NCBI RefSeq assembly: GCF_038592985.1
Contig: NZ_CP151951.1
Span: 3,091,001-3,155,000, forward strand
Source: Paenibacillus sp. FSL R10-2782
GTDB taxonomy: Bacteria; Bacillota; Bacilli; Paenibacillales; Paenibacillaceae
Length of the DNA: 64,000 bases
Direction: 5' to 3'
Positions 33,196-42,020 of this stretch are shown here, piece after piece. Each line of letters starts with the position of its first letter. The stretch's first letter is position 1. A program made the translations under genes and the position numbers. The notes under the pieces are model-generated. The model searched no databases, was not told the origin of the DNA, and worked only from the letters and a program-made list of their open reading frames with translations.

Positions 33196-33846
33196 ATGGG
33201 CTTTAGCTTGGCAGACATTACGTTGGAAGAAAAACGCCGTGCACTGGAAGAACTCGCTGATGTCAAGGAGCTATTCGCATCTCGCAACTGGTTCCCTGGC
33301 ACGAGCGGTAATTTGTCGATACGGATCGGGGATTTTCATCCTGAACAATTTTATTTTGCAGTTACTGCCAGCGGCAAGGATAAAACCAAGCGGACACCAG
33401 AAGATTTTCTGTTCGTGGACCAGCAGGGAAAAGCGGCAGAAGCTACAAACCTCAAGCCGAGCGCCGAAACGCTGATTCATTGCGAAATTTACCGCCTGAC
33501 AGGCTGCGGAGCCGTTTTCCATGTGCATACTGTTTTCAACAATCTGATTTCCGAATATTACGGGGAACAAGGCTCTGTACCTGTGAAAGGCATTGAACTC
33601 ATTAAGGCTTTTAACATTTGGGAGGAAAATGCTGCGATTGACATTCCTGTGCTGCCGAATTACGCGGATATTGCTTCGATTGCCAAACTGGTGCCGGATG
33701 TGCTGAATGATCAGGTGCCGGGAATTTTGTTGCGTAACCACGGCATTTATGCGTGGGGGCGTGATGTGTTTGAGGCTAAAAAGCATCTGGAGGCGTTTGA
33801 ATTTTTGTTTGAAGCGACGTACCGCTCCTTGCTGCTAAGACCTTAG
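33196..33846 (+). CDS. mtnB: Methylthioribulose-1-phosphate dehydratase
   Basis: Class II aldolase/adducin-fold zinc enzyme, 216 residues. Zn ligands are visible in VFHVHTVFN (HxH) and LLRNHGIYAWG. It starts directly after the mtnX stop. It dehydrates methylthioribulose-1-phosphate to the substrate of MtnW. It is last in the operon. The salvage genes mtnA, mtnK and mtnD are absent here. Confidence 0.95.
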   Translation: MGFSLADITLEEKRRALEELADVKELFASRNWFPGTSGNLSIRIGDFHPEQFYFAVTASGKDKTKRTPEDFLFVDQQGKAAEATNLKPSAETLIHCEIYRLTGCGAVFHVHTVFNNLISEYYGEQGSVPVKGIELIKAFNIWEENAAIDIPVLPNYADIASIAKLVPDVLNDQVPGILLRNHGIYAWGRDVFEAKKHLEAFEFLFEATYRSLLLRP

Positions 33847-33906
33847 TTATGAAGAGCGACTTGCTACATGCGCGCCTGCTTTAATTGAAAAGTGCAGTTT
33901 GAATGC

Positions 33907-33953
33907 GGAGAACGTAGCCCCAGCGAAAGCAGGGGAGCGTTCTCTTTTTTTTA
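33907..33953 (+). terminator. Terminator of the proBAC-mtnWXB operon
   Basis: GAGAACG...CCC / GGG...CGTTCTC hairpin followed by eight T residues, 62 bases after the mtnB stop. Confidence 0.88.
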
Positions 33954-34006
33954 AATACAAAGGCAGCCTTGGACGTGTATATAACGTCCCGGACTGCCTT
34001 TGTATC
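33954..34006 (-). terminator. Terminator of the thiD-thiE operon
   Basis: TACAAAGGCAG (33956-33966) and CTGCCTTTGTA (33994-34004) form an 11-bp stem. It lies beyond the thiE stop on the minus strand and runs into an A/T-rich tail shared with the opposing mtnB terminator. Confidence 0.75.
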
Positions 34007-34024
34007 ATTATTGAACCCATTTGA

Positions 34025-34675
34025 TCATTTCAGAATGCTTCTCAGACTTTGTGCAGCCTCACGGGGGGCTTCTGCCCATGAGATGGCTGAAATGACCGCC
34101 ACACCGTCCGCTCCAGCCTGGAGGACGCCGGCTGCGTTGTCCGCTGTGATGCCGCCAATGCCTACCAGTGGAAGGCATGCACCACCTGCACGCAGCCTGC
34201 GAACCAGATCCGGTCCCTGCACCGGATGCGCATCCGGCTTGGAACGAGTCGGGAACATCGGCCCTGCGCCCGCATAATCAGCGCCAGCGCTTACCGCCTG
34301 CTCCGCTTCCGTTAGGCTGTGTACCGATACGCCGATGATTTTGTCGCCCATTCGGGAGCGCACGCGGTCTGCAGGCTCGTCATCTTGTCCGAGATGGACG
34401 CCATCTGCATCCACAGCCAAGGCAAGCTCGACATCATCATTGACGAGAAATGGAACGTCATAACGATGGCACAGTCTCCGGGCGGCTTGAGCAAATTCGT
34501 GCAAGCGACTTCCCGTTAGACGGTCCGCACCCTTTTCACGCAATTGAAAAAGGGTCACACCTCCCTGCAACGCTTCCTCCAAAACCACCAGCGGATCACG
34601 GCTGCAATTCATACTGCCCATGACCAAATAAAGATGCAGACACTCCCGCATACGTCCTATTTCAATTCTTGGCAT
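34025..34675 (-). CDS. thiE: Thiamine-phosphate synthase
   Basis: Joins HMP pyrophosphate and the thiazole phosphate to give thiamine phosphate. 216 residues, TIM barrel. Motifs: LFQLREKGA (substrate contacts), LVNDDVELALAVDADGVHLG (metal Asp and loop) and GIGGITADNA (phosphate site). GGGAGG precedes ATG 34675. It overlaps the thiD stop by 14 bases and is under the TPP riboswitch upstream of thiD. Confidence 0.95.
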   Translation of the reverse strand: MPRIEIGRMRECLHLYLVMGSMNCSRDPLVVLEEALQGGVTLFQLREKGADRLTGSRLHEFAQAARRLCHRYDVPFLVNDDVELALAVDADGVHLGQDDEPADRVRSRMGDKIIGVSVHSLTEAEQAVSAGADYAGAGPMFPTRSKPDAHPVQGPDLVRRLRAGGACLPLVGIGGITADNAAGVLQAGADGVAVISAISWAEAPREAAQSLRSILK

Positions 34676-35531
34676 TGCTTCGTTCCTCCCTCATTGCTCT
34701 GCTCCACACAGATGCTCCTTCTCCTGTCCAGCGTGCGTTCCATGCCCAATGGTTCGTTGGTCCATGACCACTGCCGATACCCAAGCCCTGCTCAATCGCC
34801 GACTGTATAAAAGCCTTGGCCATCTGTGCCGCCTGGGGTACACTTCGTCCTACCGCTAATCCAGCCGCCAGCGCCGCTGAAAAGGTGCAGCCCGTTCCAT
34901 GGGTATGCGGGGTATGAATTCTTGGTCCGTCCAGTTCGGTAAAATCTCGCCCGTCGAACAACAAATCCACGGACCGTTCCGTCTCTGCGCTATGCCCTCC
35001 CTTGATGATTATATAGCTGGTCCCCAAACCAGCCAGCATTCGAGCCGCTTCCTTCGCACCCTCACGACTGGAGAGGGTTAAGCCTGTCAACGCTTCCGCT
35101 TCCGGAAAGTTCGGGGTGACTACCTTCGCTAACGGCAACAGATATGATTTTAGCGTTTCCATTGCTTCATCTTGAAGTAGAGAAGCTCCGCCTTTGGCGA
35201 TCATCACCGGGTCTACAACAACATTAGGCCACCGAAACTGGCAAATTTGCGAGGCCACCTGGCGAATGACCTCAGCCCCCAGGAGCATACCTGTTTTAAC
35301 AGCATCGGGAGGTAAATCCGTACCTATGGACTGTAATTGAGCTTCCACCATAGGAACCGGAACGGAATGAACAGCTTGTACACCGCGTGTATTTTGGGCA
35401 GTAACTCCCGTCAGGACAGACATGCCATACACACCCAGCTCCTGGAAGGTTTTTAAATCTGCCTGTATGCCTGCGCCCCCTCCGCTGTCCGAGCCTGCAA
35501 TGGTTAATGCTTTGTACACCTTATGAGTCAT
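34662..35531 (-). CDS. thiD: Hydroxymethylpyrimidine/phosphomethylpyrimidine kinase
   Basis: Phosphorylates HMP and HMP-P in thiamine synthesis. 289 residues from ATG 35531 (AGGGGG 8 bases upstream). Ribokinase-fold motifs: [17 protein letters not shown] at the N-terminus, PVMIAKGG in the middle and the anion-hole signature [16 protein letters not shown] near residue 215. It is the first gene after the TPP riboswitch. Confidence 0.96.
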   Translation of the reverse strand: MTHKVYKALTIAGSDSGGGAGIQADLKTFQELGVYGMSVLTGVTAQNTRGVQAVHSVPVPMVEAQLQSIGTDLPPDAVKTGMLLGAEVIRQVASQICQFRWPNVVVDPVMIAKGGASLLQDEAMETLKSYLLPLAKVVTPNFPEAEALTGLTLSSREGAKEAARMLAGLGTSYIIIKGGHSAETERSVDLLFDGRDFTELDGPRIHTPHTHGTGCTFSAALAAGLAVGRSVPQAAQMAKAFIQSAIEQGLGIGSGHGPTNHWAWNARWTGEGASVWSRAMREERSNAKN

Positions 35532-35720
35532 AGCTGCGGCCCCCTGACAACCTCTTGCCGCTTCCATTTCTGCTGCCGATCCTGAATCTGATTATTCGTA
35601 TAAAGTAAAAGGAATTTCAATATCAAGCGAACCCTGCTCCTTTGATGACAGGAGCCTGCGCTTCTTTCCAGCCGAGAGATATGGTTTTCAGCATGCACAT
35701 GCTCAAGTGTATAAAACAAC

Positions 35721-35752
35721 AAAAAAACACTATGCAAAAGCAGAGTGTTCCT
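35721..35752 (-). terminator. Riboswitch-controlled terminator
   Basis: On the minus strand AACACTCTGC...GCATAGTGTT is followed by TTTTTTG. It lies directly after the TPP aptamer, as expected of a transcription-terminating riboswitch. About 190 bases remain between it and thiD, with nothing else recognised. Confidence 0.8.
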
Positions 35753-35757
35753 ACACT

Positions 35758-35850
35758 AAGGTCCCTGCGCTGGCATTATCCAACAGGTTCATACGGTCTA
35801 CGACAGATTAGTCGTACTCTCAGCTTGCTTCCGCAGGCTCCCGTGCTATT
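35758..35850 (-). promoter_or_regulatory. TPP (THI-box) riboswitch aptamer
   Basis: On the minus strand the conserved THI-box elements appear in order: GGGAGC, GCTGAGAG, GACCGTATGAACCTG, then AATGCCAGCGCAGGGA. Binding of thiamine pyrophosphate should favour the terminator at 35721-35752 and shut off thiD-thiE. Confidence 0.96.
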
Positions 35851-35852
35851 TT

Positions 35853-35881
35853 TTTATAATCGTAACCCTTTATGCTGTAAA
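35853..35881 (-). promoter_or_regulatory. Promoter of the thiD-thiE operon
   Basis: -35 TTTACA (35881-35876) and -10 TATAAA (35858-35853), 17 bases apart, immediately ahead of the TPP aptamer. Confidence 0.7.
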
Positions 35882-35893
35882 AAGCAACGCCCC

Positions 35894-36505
35894 CTATTGA
35901 GGACGTTCCAGCCTGAATTGCTCTCCCAGCTTCGCATAATCATTCCCGGCCAAACGGCTCACCGGACGTAGCTCCTTGGCGATCACGTATGTATTTTGAT
36001 ACGCTTCCTCGGACAAATGATACTGCACCACGCGCCCGATCAGCAGATCGCAGGCAGGTGCACCCTCTGTGCCCCCCAGCGGTATGGCCTGCTCCAAGAT
36101 ACATTCCATGCGTATTTTCGCTTCAGCCACACCGGGAACCGCGATTTTTGTGCTTTTTATCGGCGTAAGTCCAGCCAGTGTGATTTCACTTTCCTCCGGC
36201 GACAGACGGGAAGCCGTCACATTCACCGCACCCACATTGTCCTCATCGGTAATATGTACAACAAAGGCTTTTTGCTCCATCGCATTACGTGCTGTATCTT
36301 TGGACACCCCATCGACACGTTGTACGGACACAGACAGCAGCGGCGGCTCGGAAGCTACGATGGAAAAATAACTGAACGGCGCACCATTCAGCACCCCTTC
36401 GCTACTCAGTGTCGTCACAAAGGCCACCGGCCTTGGGATAATGCTTCCGGTTAACAGCTTATAATTTTCACGCCCTGTAAGCGTATCAGGATTTAATGTT
36501 ATCAT
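35894..36505 (-). CDS. Flavin reductase-like / FMN-binding split-barrel protein
   Basis: A 203-residue protein of the flavoredoxin (DIM6/NTAB) family that binds FMN. It begins MITLNPDTLTGRENYKLLTGSIIPRPVAFVTT, whose IPRPVAFV is the family signature, with NGAPFSYFSIVASEPPLLS next. Likely a flavin reductase or a partner of a monooxygenase; no specific substrate can be given. GGAGG precedes ATG 36505. The gene upstream ends 13 bases before, so they may share a transcript. Confidence 0.88.
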   Translation of the reverse strand: MITLNPDTLTGRENYKLLTGSIIPRPVAFVTTLSSEGVLNGAPFSYFSIVASEPPLLSVSVQRVDGVSKDTARNAMEQKAFVVHITDEDNVGAVNVTASRLSPEESEITLAGLTPIKSTKIAVPGVAEAKIRMECILEQAIPLGGTEGAPACDLLIGRVVQYHLSEEAYQNTYVIAKELRPVSRLAGNDYAKLGEQFRLERPQ

Positions 36506-36517
36506 GGTTTTTCCCTC

Positions 36518-37300
36518 CTATTTTTCAATTATATTTCCCTGACTATCGCGCACGGTAACCGTAATCCCCTCGGGTACAGCAATCGTAACATCGAGCTGAT
36601 GCTGGGGTTGCATAAAACGTGTCGGGATTTGGCCCAGTAGCACATACAGCGTATCTCCGATATGCTTTGTCTGATACAGCTCCTGTCCTTTTAATTCATT
36701 CTCGTTGCCTGTGTAAACATAACTTCCGAACACATGCACCTCCGGTGAGGTGGTTGCGTCAATTTTGACCGCATAGGGATTCTCACCCTGCACGATCACC
36801 TTGGTCACTCCAGCAGGCGGTTTTTCATGCCACTCAGGAAGAAGTTTTGTTTCCTGAACCGAGCTCATCATATCCCTGACTTGCGGAGTAAGTCCCAGTG
36901 AACTAACCACAGCAAAACCGATACAACAAAAAACCAAGACTACTGTAATAAACATACTGAACAGATCATAACGGATGCGCTCACGTGTCCCTTTCCACGC
37001 CGTATACATTAAAATTTCGAGCCCCAGCAAAACAAAAACGACAGGCCACCACGTCAACGCCTGATCCAATATGCCCGCTCCCCAAAACTTGGAGGCAAAC
37101 GTTACTCCTCCCAACAAGACCAGAAAAAGTCCCATCGACAGCCTTCCAACCTTCCATACCCCTGCCGGGGCGTTTGGTGCTTTGGAGGAGCTGCTTATCT
37201 TGGATGAAGTACCAAATATGCCTGTAGAGACTCCTGTATCATTATGAGGATGATGGGCTCCCTTAAAGGGAGCCTCACTCTTTGAAAACTCAGTATCCAT
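36518..37300 (-). CDS. Membrane protein with LiaI/LiaF-like transmembrane region
   Basis: A 260-residue protein. Residues 1-45 are a Ser/His-rich cytoplasmic head. Then come about three to four helices (GRLSMGLFLVLLGGVTFAS, WWPVVFVLLGLEILMY, FSMFITVVLVFCCIGFAVV). An extracytoplasmic C-terminal domain of about 120 residues ends in beta-rich VTIAVPEGITVTVRDSQGN, similar in style to adhesin/DUF4097-like tails. Such proteins often belong to cell-envelope stress systems. It follows the 421-residue membrane gene by one base and precedes the flavin reductase. Function unknown. Confidence 0.7.
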   Translation of the reverse strand: MDTEFSKSEAPFKGAHHPHNDTGVSTGIFGTSSKISSSSKAPNAPAGVWKVGRLSMGLFLVLLGGVTFASKFWGAGILDQALTWWPVVFVLLGLEILMYTAWKGTRERIRYDLFSMFITVVLVFCCIGFAVVSSLGLTPQVRDMMSSVQETKLLPEWHEKPPAGVTKVIVQGENPYAVKIDATTSPEVHVFGSYVYTGNENELKGQELYQTKHIGDTLYVLLGQIPTRFMQPQHQLDVTIAVPEGITVTVRDSQGNIIEK

Positions 37301-37301
37301 C

Positions 37302-38567
37302 CTATTGTTTCTCCTTTATCCGTTTAGATTTGGAATTACCGATCATCATCCAAATACCACCGCCAATCAACAATAAGGATACGATAATCGTCCGTAGATA
37401 CATATCAACCAAATTGTAAATATCCCCGTTTGGAAACAAACGATCCAAAGTAGGAACAAGTACGTTGATCACGATGTAGTAGGCACCCAACAATAATAGT
37501 CCCAAGCCTACCCAGCGATGATATTGAGCAAGCATACCAATCACAGGCTTGTCAATCAACGGTTCCCGACCATAGCGGCTTATCTGCTGCAACGCATCAA
37601 AAAAGCTATAGAACCAGACCACCGGAATCAGGAACAAAAAGAGAGACAATTGCAGCACATCCAGCACATAAATACCGCCTAAGAACAGAAGCATGAGCTG
37701 AAGACCCCGTTTTTGCAGACCAATATACATATGTCCCGCCCCGGGAAATACCGATAGAATGGTAGCCAGCATTTTGCTACGCCGCCCCTCGACTCTTCCA
37801 TGCTCCAGTTCTTCAAACAAGGTCCGATCCTGAAGAATTTCTCCCGCTTGTTTACGGTGTACATGCTGCACCGCATCAAACATGCAATACAGCCAAATGA
37901 TCGGCAGCACGCCCGCAAACGCCATAAATCCGGATTCATTTGTAATAATGGAAATAAAAACCAGAATAGCTCCAAAGCCAAAGAAGGACAGCAGGAAAGA
38001 CAAACCTCGCTGCATCAGCCCTAAATGAAGGTGTCCCAGTCCAGGGATGAACGACAGCAATATGGTGAAAAAGCGTTCATTATCCGAGCCTTTTTGAAAA
38101 GCAGGCGAACCTGCCAATCCATAGTGTCCCTGCGCAAATTGATGATAGCCTGCATCAAAATCCACTCTTACTCCTGGTATATCCGTATCCCCGTTTCGCG
38201 CTCCCTTCGAAGCCTCGCCCGCCAAGCCACCATCTCCATATGGCGCACCTTGGGGGTAAAAACCATATGGATTCGGGCCCGCATGAGGGGGATATGGAGC
38301 AGCGACTGCACGAGGGTCATAACGCAACAAGCTAATAATGATATGCAGCATACTGAGCCCCCAAAAAAGAGCGGCAACAAACATACTGGCCAATAAAGGC
38401 ATTTCGTCACTTGAAACCGCCGCTAGAAAAAATCCTCCAGCCAGACATCCGAAAAACAAAATGGTATATACAAACGCATTGGCTTTTCTGGTCCAGTAAT
38501 AGTGTCCCACACCGGGAATCATGTTTAACAGAAATGCTAGGAGCTTGCTTCGTTCCGTATAAGGCAC
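37302..38567 (-). CDS. Multi-pass membrane protein with triplicated TM2-like units
   Basis: A 421-residue protein from GTG 38567 (GAGAGGAAG upstream). Three internal repeats share a Pro-Gly-x-Gly-His core at the start of hydrophobic pairs: LLNMIPGVGHYYW (near residue 14), LLSFIPGLGHLHLGLMQRG (near 170) and ILSVFPGAGHMYIGLQKRG (near 268). The core resembles TM2-domain proteins. A Pro/Gly/Tyr-rich cytoplasmic linker separates units one and two. About ten helices are expected. It is one base from the next membrane gene, so a joint envelope function is likely. Unknown otherwise. Confidence 0.72.
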   Translation of the reverse strand: MPYTERSKLLAFLLNMIPGVGHYYWTRKANAFVYTILFFGCLAGGFFLAAVSSDEMPLLASMFVAALFWGLSMLHIIISLLRYDPRAVAAPYPPHAGPNPYGFYPQGAPYGDGGLAGEASKGARNGDTDIPGVRVDFDAGYHQFAQGHYGLAGSPAFQKGSDNERFFTILLSFIPGLGHLHLGLMQRGLSFLLSFFGFGAILVFISIITNESGFMAFAGVLPIIWLYCMFDAVQHVHRKQAGEILQDRTLFEELEHGRVEGRRSKMLATILSVFPGAGHMYIGLQKRGLQLMLLFLGGIYVLDVLQLSLFLFLIPVVWFYSFFDALQQISRYGREPLIDKPVIGMLAQYHRWVGLGLLLLGAYYIVINVLVPTLDRLFPNGDIYNLVDMYLRTIIVSLLLIGGGIWMMIGNSKSKRIKEKQ

Positions 38568-38657
38568 CGCTACACTTCCTCTCTAATCTTGAGATTTTGA
38601 TAAAAACCTCATCTGAAGTTTGAATTTAAATCTTTTTATCTGCCACTTTCATTGATT

Positions 38658-39128
38658 TTAGGGCTTTAATTTGTCGAGCCAGCTTGTCGTAGCCCGCATG
38701 ACCTCTTCACTGTAAGAGACGCGTTCTTTCGGAGGAATCGGTTTACCACTGGTTTGCGGCATCATTTTGTCAAAAGCACCGCTAGACAGTAGAATTAGCG
38801 TCAAGCTTGCCGCAACTACGTAGTGAAACGCAGGCTTTTCAAACCAACGGCGTTTTTTGACAATGGCTTGACCCGATTCTGCTTCCTTATCGGGAAGAGC
38901 AGCCATTACCTGATCTGTGAAGCGCTCCGTATCCATCCAGGCAGAACAATCTTCCAATGTCGACTCCAGCTGCTCCAGTGCAACAAGGTATAAACCCAGC
39001 GCCTGCTCATCTTCCAGCAGAAGCTTTTCCAGCCGTGCAGATTCCTCTGTCGTGCAAGTTCCTGTAATATAAGCGTGCCAGTCATTCATCTGCCCTTTAG
39101 TCCACGGTTTATCATGTTGGTTAGTCAT
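38658..39128 (-). CDS. Anti-sigma factor-like membrane protein
   Basis: A 156-residue protein. The ATG at 39128 overlaps the sigma-factor stop (ATGA) and has AGGAGG upstream. The N-terminal half is cytoplasmic (WHAYITGTCTTEESARLEKLLLEDEQ resembles an anti-sigma ASD without the zinc ligands). One helix near residue 103 (FHYVVAASLTLILLSSGAF) and a short outside tail follow. Position and topology fit the membrane anti-sigma partner of the ECF factor encoded just upstream. Confidence 0.8.
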   Translation of the reverse strand: MTNQHDKPWTKGQMNDWHAYITGTCTTEESARLEKLLLEDEQALGLYLVALEQLESTLEDCSAWMDTERFTDQVMAALPDKEAESGQAIVKKRRWFEKPAFHYVVAASLTLILLSSGAFDKMMPQTSGKPIPPKERVSYSEEVMRATTSWLDKLKP

Positions 39129-39673
39129 TGCCATTCCTCCTCCTTCCAGTGATTTCGAATCCACTGCCGTGCCCGATAGAGTCTGGACTCTACTGTTTTC
39201 AAGGCTACCTGCGTCTCTTCTGCAATTTGATCGTAGGTTTTGCCCTGCATATAATAGGCTTTGATAATATCCCGATGCTGCTGGGGCAGCTGGGCGATTT
39301 TTTGCGATAATTCCACATTTCGCTCCTCGCGGATCAGACGGACCAGTACATCCTCATCCCGGGAAGGGAGCTGTACGAGGGTTTCTGTCACATCTATAAG
39401 CTCTGCAGGCCGTCTGTCCTGTTTGCGCTTGATATCCAGCGCCTTGTGGAGCGCAATTCGGGTCAGCCACGTTTTAAAACCTTCGTTCCGGTACTGGGGG
39501 AGAGATTTATACACCTGAACGAACGCTTCCTGAGCAGCATCTTCCGCTTCTTTGCTATCATGCAGCACCGAATAGGCCACATGATACACATGCTTGCTGT
39601 ACAGCTCTACCATCTCACGGAACGCCTGCCGGTCACCAGACCGTATTCGTTCAATGATTCTCTCTATATCAAT
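39125..39673 (-). CDS. ECF-type RNA polymerase sigma factor
   Basis: About 182 residues. Region 2 is visible (AFREMVELYSKHVYHVAYSV, AEDAAQEAFVQVYKSL), then region 4 (LPQQHRDIIKAYYMQGKTYDQIAEE, TVESRLYRAR). The open frame extends to GTG 39760, but that codon lies inside a terminator hairpin. The family N-terminus (xIERIIERIRSGDRQAF) suggests a start near ATT 39673, which has AAGGGGGAG 6 bases upstream. No ATG, GTG or TTG is in frame there, so an ATT start is proposed. It is co-transcribed with its anti-sigma gene. Confidence 0.85.
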   Translation of the reverse strand: MDIERIIERIRSGDRQAFREMVELYSKHVYHVAYSVLHDSKEAEDAAQEAFVQVYKSLPQYRNEGFKTWLTRIALHKALDIKRKQDRRPAELIDVTETLVQLPSRDEDVLVRLIREERNVELSQKIAQLPQQHRDIIKAYYMQGKTYDQIAEETQVALKTVESRLYRARQWIRNHWKEEEWQ

Positions 39674-39746
39674 GACGCTCTCCCCCTTCCCAATACTATA
39701 GACGCCGGAGAATTTCCTCCCCCTGCATATTTTTCGAAAAAAATAT

Positions 39747-39786
39747 TTAAAAAAGGACACACCCTCCTCTCGGAGTGGCGTGTCCT
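39747..39786 (-). terminator. Terminator after dnaD
   Basis: On the minus strand GGACACGCCACTCC / GGAGGGTGTGTCC is followed by TTTTTT. It ends the asnS-dnaD transcript and separates it from the sigma-factor gene. Confidence 0.88.
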
Positions 39787-39857
39787 CTATCGCTAAAGCT
39801 GCTGTTCGCTCATATAATGTAAACCTTGCTGCTGCCTGAAAACCTCAGTCTATCGCT

Positions 39858-40583
39858 TTAGCTGCGTCCGCCGCCACGAAAACGCTGAGCGTATTCCTTC
39901 GCATCCTGCGCATTACGGACACGGTTTCGGCTCCATTCCAGCAAAATGCGGTCAATATACCGGAAATGTACCTTCCCTGCAAACACTGCTTCCTTCAAAG
40001 CCAGCAAAATCAGCTCCTCAAGATAACGATCCTGATCCACCCAACTGGTGATCGTCTCGTATTCCATTGGTGACAACGGTCGGCCAAATTCCTTCTCGAA
40101 AATCGTGAACAAATTCCGTTCCTCCGAAGGCGGAGACTCCAATATCCCATTCAGCACATCCGGTTTTCCGGCAAACAAAATATCATCATCGCTCTGCTCC
40201 GTCCGCTCGGGTATCATACATTCCGCCAGCTTACGGTACAGCCCCGTTAGATTGTAGCGTTCAAATTGTACGGACGAGTTGCGGTCTTCCACAGTATCAA
40301 TCCGCAGAAAACCCTCCTTCATCAGCTTGCTGAAATAGAGCCCGATTTCGTTCGCTGTACATCCGATACGGGCCTGCAATTGCTCCCAGGTTGGAAATTC
40401 ATTACGTTCGGCTTGTTTAAAAGCAAGCAACTGCATAAGCAGAAGCATCTCTCCATCCGTCAGTCGAAGTGTCCGGTAATGCTTGAGCAGGGCGTAGGGA
40501 ATCTGGACCATTCCGGCTTCCATTGCAAAGGCTACTCCCTCCGCCCACTCTGCCGCTGATGTCTTGTCGAATGATCCGGTCAT
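39858..40583 (-). CDS. dnaD: DNA replication initiation protein DnaD
   Basis: A 241-residue primosome component that helps load the replicative helicase with DnaB and DnaI. The N-terminal winged-helix oligomerisation domain (VQIPYALLKHYRTLRLTDGEMLLLMQLLAFK) and C-terminal DnaD/DnaB2 domain (IFEKEFGRPLSPMEYETITSWVD, then KVHFRYIDRILLEWSRN) are both present. It lies 3 bases after asnS, the same asnS-dnaD order as in Bacillus. Confidence 0.95.
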   Translation of the reverse strand: MTGSFDKTSAAEWAEGVAFAMEAGMVQIPYALLKHYRTLRLTDGEMLLLMQLLAFKQAERNEFPTWEQLQARIGCTANEIGLYFSKLMKEGFLRIDTVEDRNSSVQFERYNLTGLYRKLAECMIPERTEQSDDDILFAGKPDVLNGILESPPSEERNLFTIFEKEFGRPLSPMEYETITSWVDQDRYLEELILLALKEAVFAGKVHFRYIDRILLEWSRNRVRNAQDAKEYAQRFRGGGRS

Positions 40584-40586
40584 CGG

Positions 40587-41882
40587 TTACGGATACAGAC
40601 GATACAGCATACGTGGGAACGGAATCGTTTCACGTACATGATCGAGCCCACAAATCCATGCTACCGTACGCTCCAGTCCCAGTCCAAAGCCGGAATGCGG
40701 AACGGTACCGTAGGTGCGCAGATCCATATACCATTGGTAAGCTTCACGCGCCAGGTTATGCTCGTCAAAACGTTCTTCCATCAAGGACGGATCATCTATC
40801 CGTTGGGAACCCCCAATAATTTCACCGTAGCCTTCAGGAGCGATCATATCGGCGCACAGGACAACCTCTGGACGAGTTGGATCAGGCTTCATATAAAATG
40901 CCTTAATGTGAGTCGGCCAATGTGTAATGAACACTGGCTTGTTATATCTCTCAGCAATAGCCGTTTCATGCGGGGCGCCAAAGTCCTCGCCCCAAGGAAT
41001 ATCGAATCCTTCTCCTTGAAGGAAAGCAATCGCCTCATCATACGTAATGCGCGGGAATTCTCCCTGAATTTGCTCCAGCTTTGAGACATCGCGTCCGATC
41101 GTTTCAAGCTCTTTTGCACAATTTTTCAGCACTGATTGTACAATATGACTCACAAATTGCTCCTGTACGCGCAAAGACTCCTCGTGATCCACAAAAGCCA
41201 TCTCCGGCTCGATCATCCAGAACTCAATCAGGTGACGACGTGTTTTGGACTTTTCCGCACGGAAGGTTGGACCAAACGAGTATACTTTGCCAAGCGCCAT
41301 CGCTGCCGCTTCCATATACAACTGGCCGCTTTGCGTCAGATAAGCATCCTCGTCAAAATATTTGATATGGAACAGCTCTGTTGTGCCTTCTGCGGAAGAA
41401 GGAGTCAAAATCGGCGGGTCCACCTTTGTAAAGCCATTACCGTTAAAAAATTCCTGTACCGCACGGATAATTTCCGCACGTACGATTAGAACCGCGCGTT
41501 GCTTGGCGGAACGCAACCACAGGTGACGGTGATCCATCAGGAAATCTACACCGTGTTCTTTTGGCGTGATCGGATAGTTTTCTGTCAAATGAATAATTTC
41601 AATACCCGTTACCGTCAGTTCAAAACCGGATTGGCTACGCGGTTCTTCGCGTACAACGCCAGTAACATACAAAGAGCTTTCCTGTGTCAAAGATTTGGCA
41701 TCATTCCAAATGTCCTCGGACACCTCGCTTTTCACGATAACCCCTTGAATATATCCAGTACCATCACGCAGTTGAAGGAACTGGATTTTACCACTAGATC
41801 GTTTATTATTTACCCAAGCGCCAATTGTAACCGTTTCCCCTACATGGCGCCCCACTAGGGCAATCGTACTTTTATTCGTCAT
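40587..41882 (-). CDS. asnS: Asparaginyl-tRNA synthetase
   Basis: Class II aminoacyl-tRNA synthetase, 431 residues. The N-terminal OB fold is anticodon-binding ([24 protein letters not shown]). The catalytic core has motif 2 [24 protein letters not shown] and motif 3 [16 protein letters not shown]. The family's [13 protein letters not shown] distinguishes it from AspRS. Start at ATG 41882. No T-box was seen in the 41883-42020 gap, which holds the ackA terminator. Confidence 0.97.
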   Translation of the reverse strand: MTNKSTIALVGRHVGETVTIGAWVNNKRSSGKIQFLQLRDGTGYIQGVIVKSEVSEDIWNDAKSLTQESSLYVTGVVREEPRSQSGFELTVTGIEIIHLTENYPITPKEHGVDFLMDHRHLWLRSAKQRAVLIVRAEIIRAVQEFFNGNGFTKVDPPILTPSSAEGTTELFHIKYFDEDAYLTQSGQLYMEAAAMALGKVYSFGPTFRAEKSKTRRHLIEFWMIEPEMAFVDHEESLRVQEQFVSHIVQSVLKNCAKELETIGRDVSKLEQIQGEFPRITYDEAIAFLQGEGFDIPWGEDFGAPHETAIAERYNKPVFITHWPTHIKAFYMKPDPTRPEVVLCADMIAPEGYGEIIGGSQRIDDPSLMEERFDEHNLAREAYQWYMDLRTYGTVPHSGFGLGLERTVAWICGLDHVRETIPFPRMLYRLYP

Positions 41883-41905
41883 GACAGTCTCTCTCCTCTT
41901 AACCG

Positions 41906-41942
41906 AAAATCAAACAGCCCTTCCCCCTGGGTCAGGCTGTTT
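41906..41942 (-). terminator. Terminator of ackA
   Basis: AAACAGCC (with GGCTGTTT as partner, 41912-41919 and 41935-41942) forms a hairpin followed on the minus strand by TTTGATTTT, about 80 bases after the ackA stop. Confidence 0.75.
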
Positions 41943-42020
41943 GCTCTCGCTGTTTGGCGCATACGGAACCTATTCTGAGTGGTAACCCGTATATGCATAA
42001 AGTTTAAACTTTGGGTCGAA

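Noticed and set aside
41883..42020. T-box leader for asnS
   Set aside because: No T-box core sequence; the only structure is the ackA terminator.
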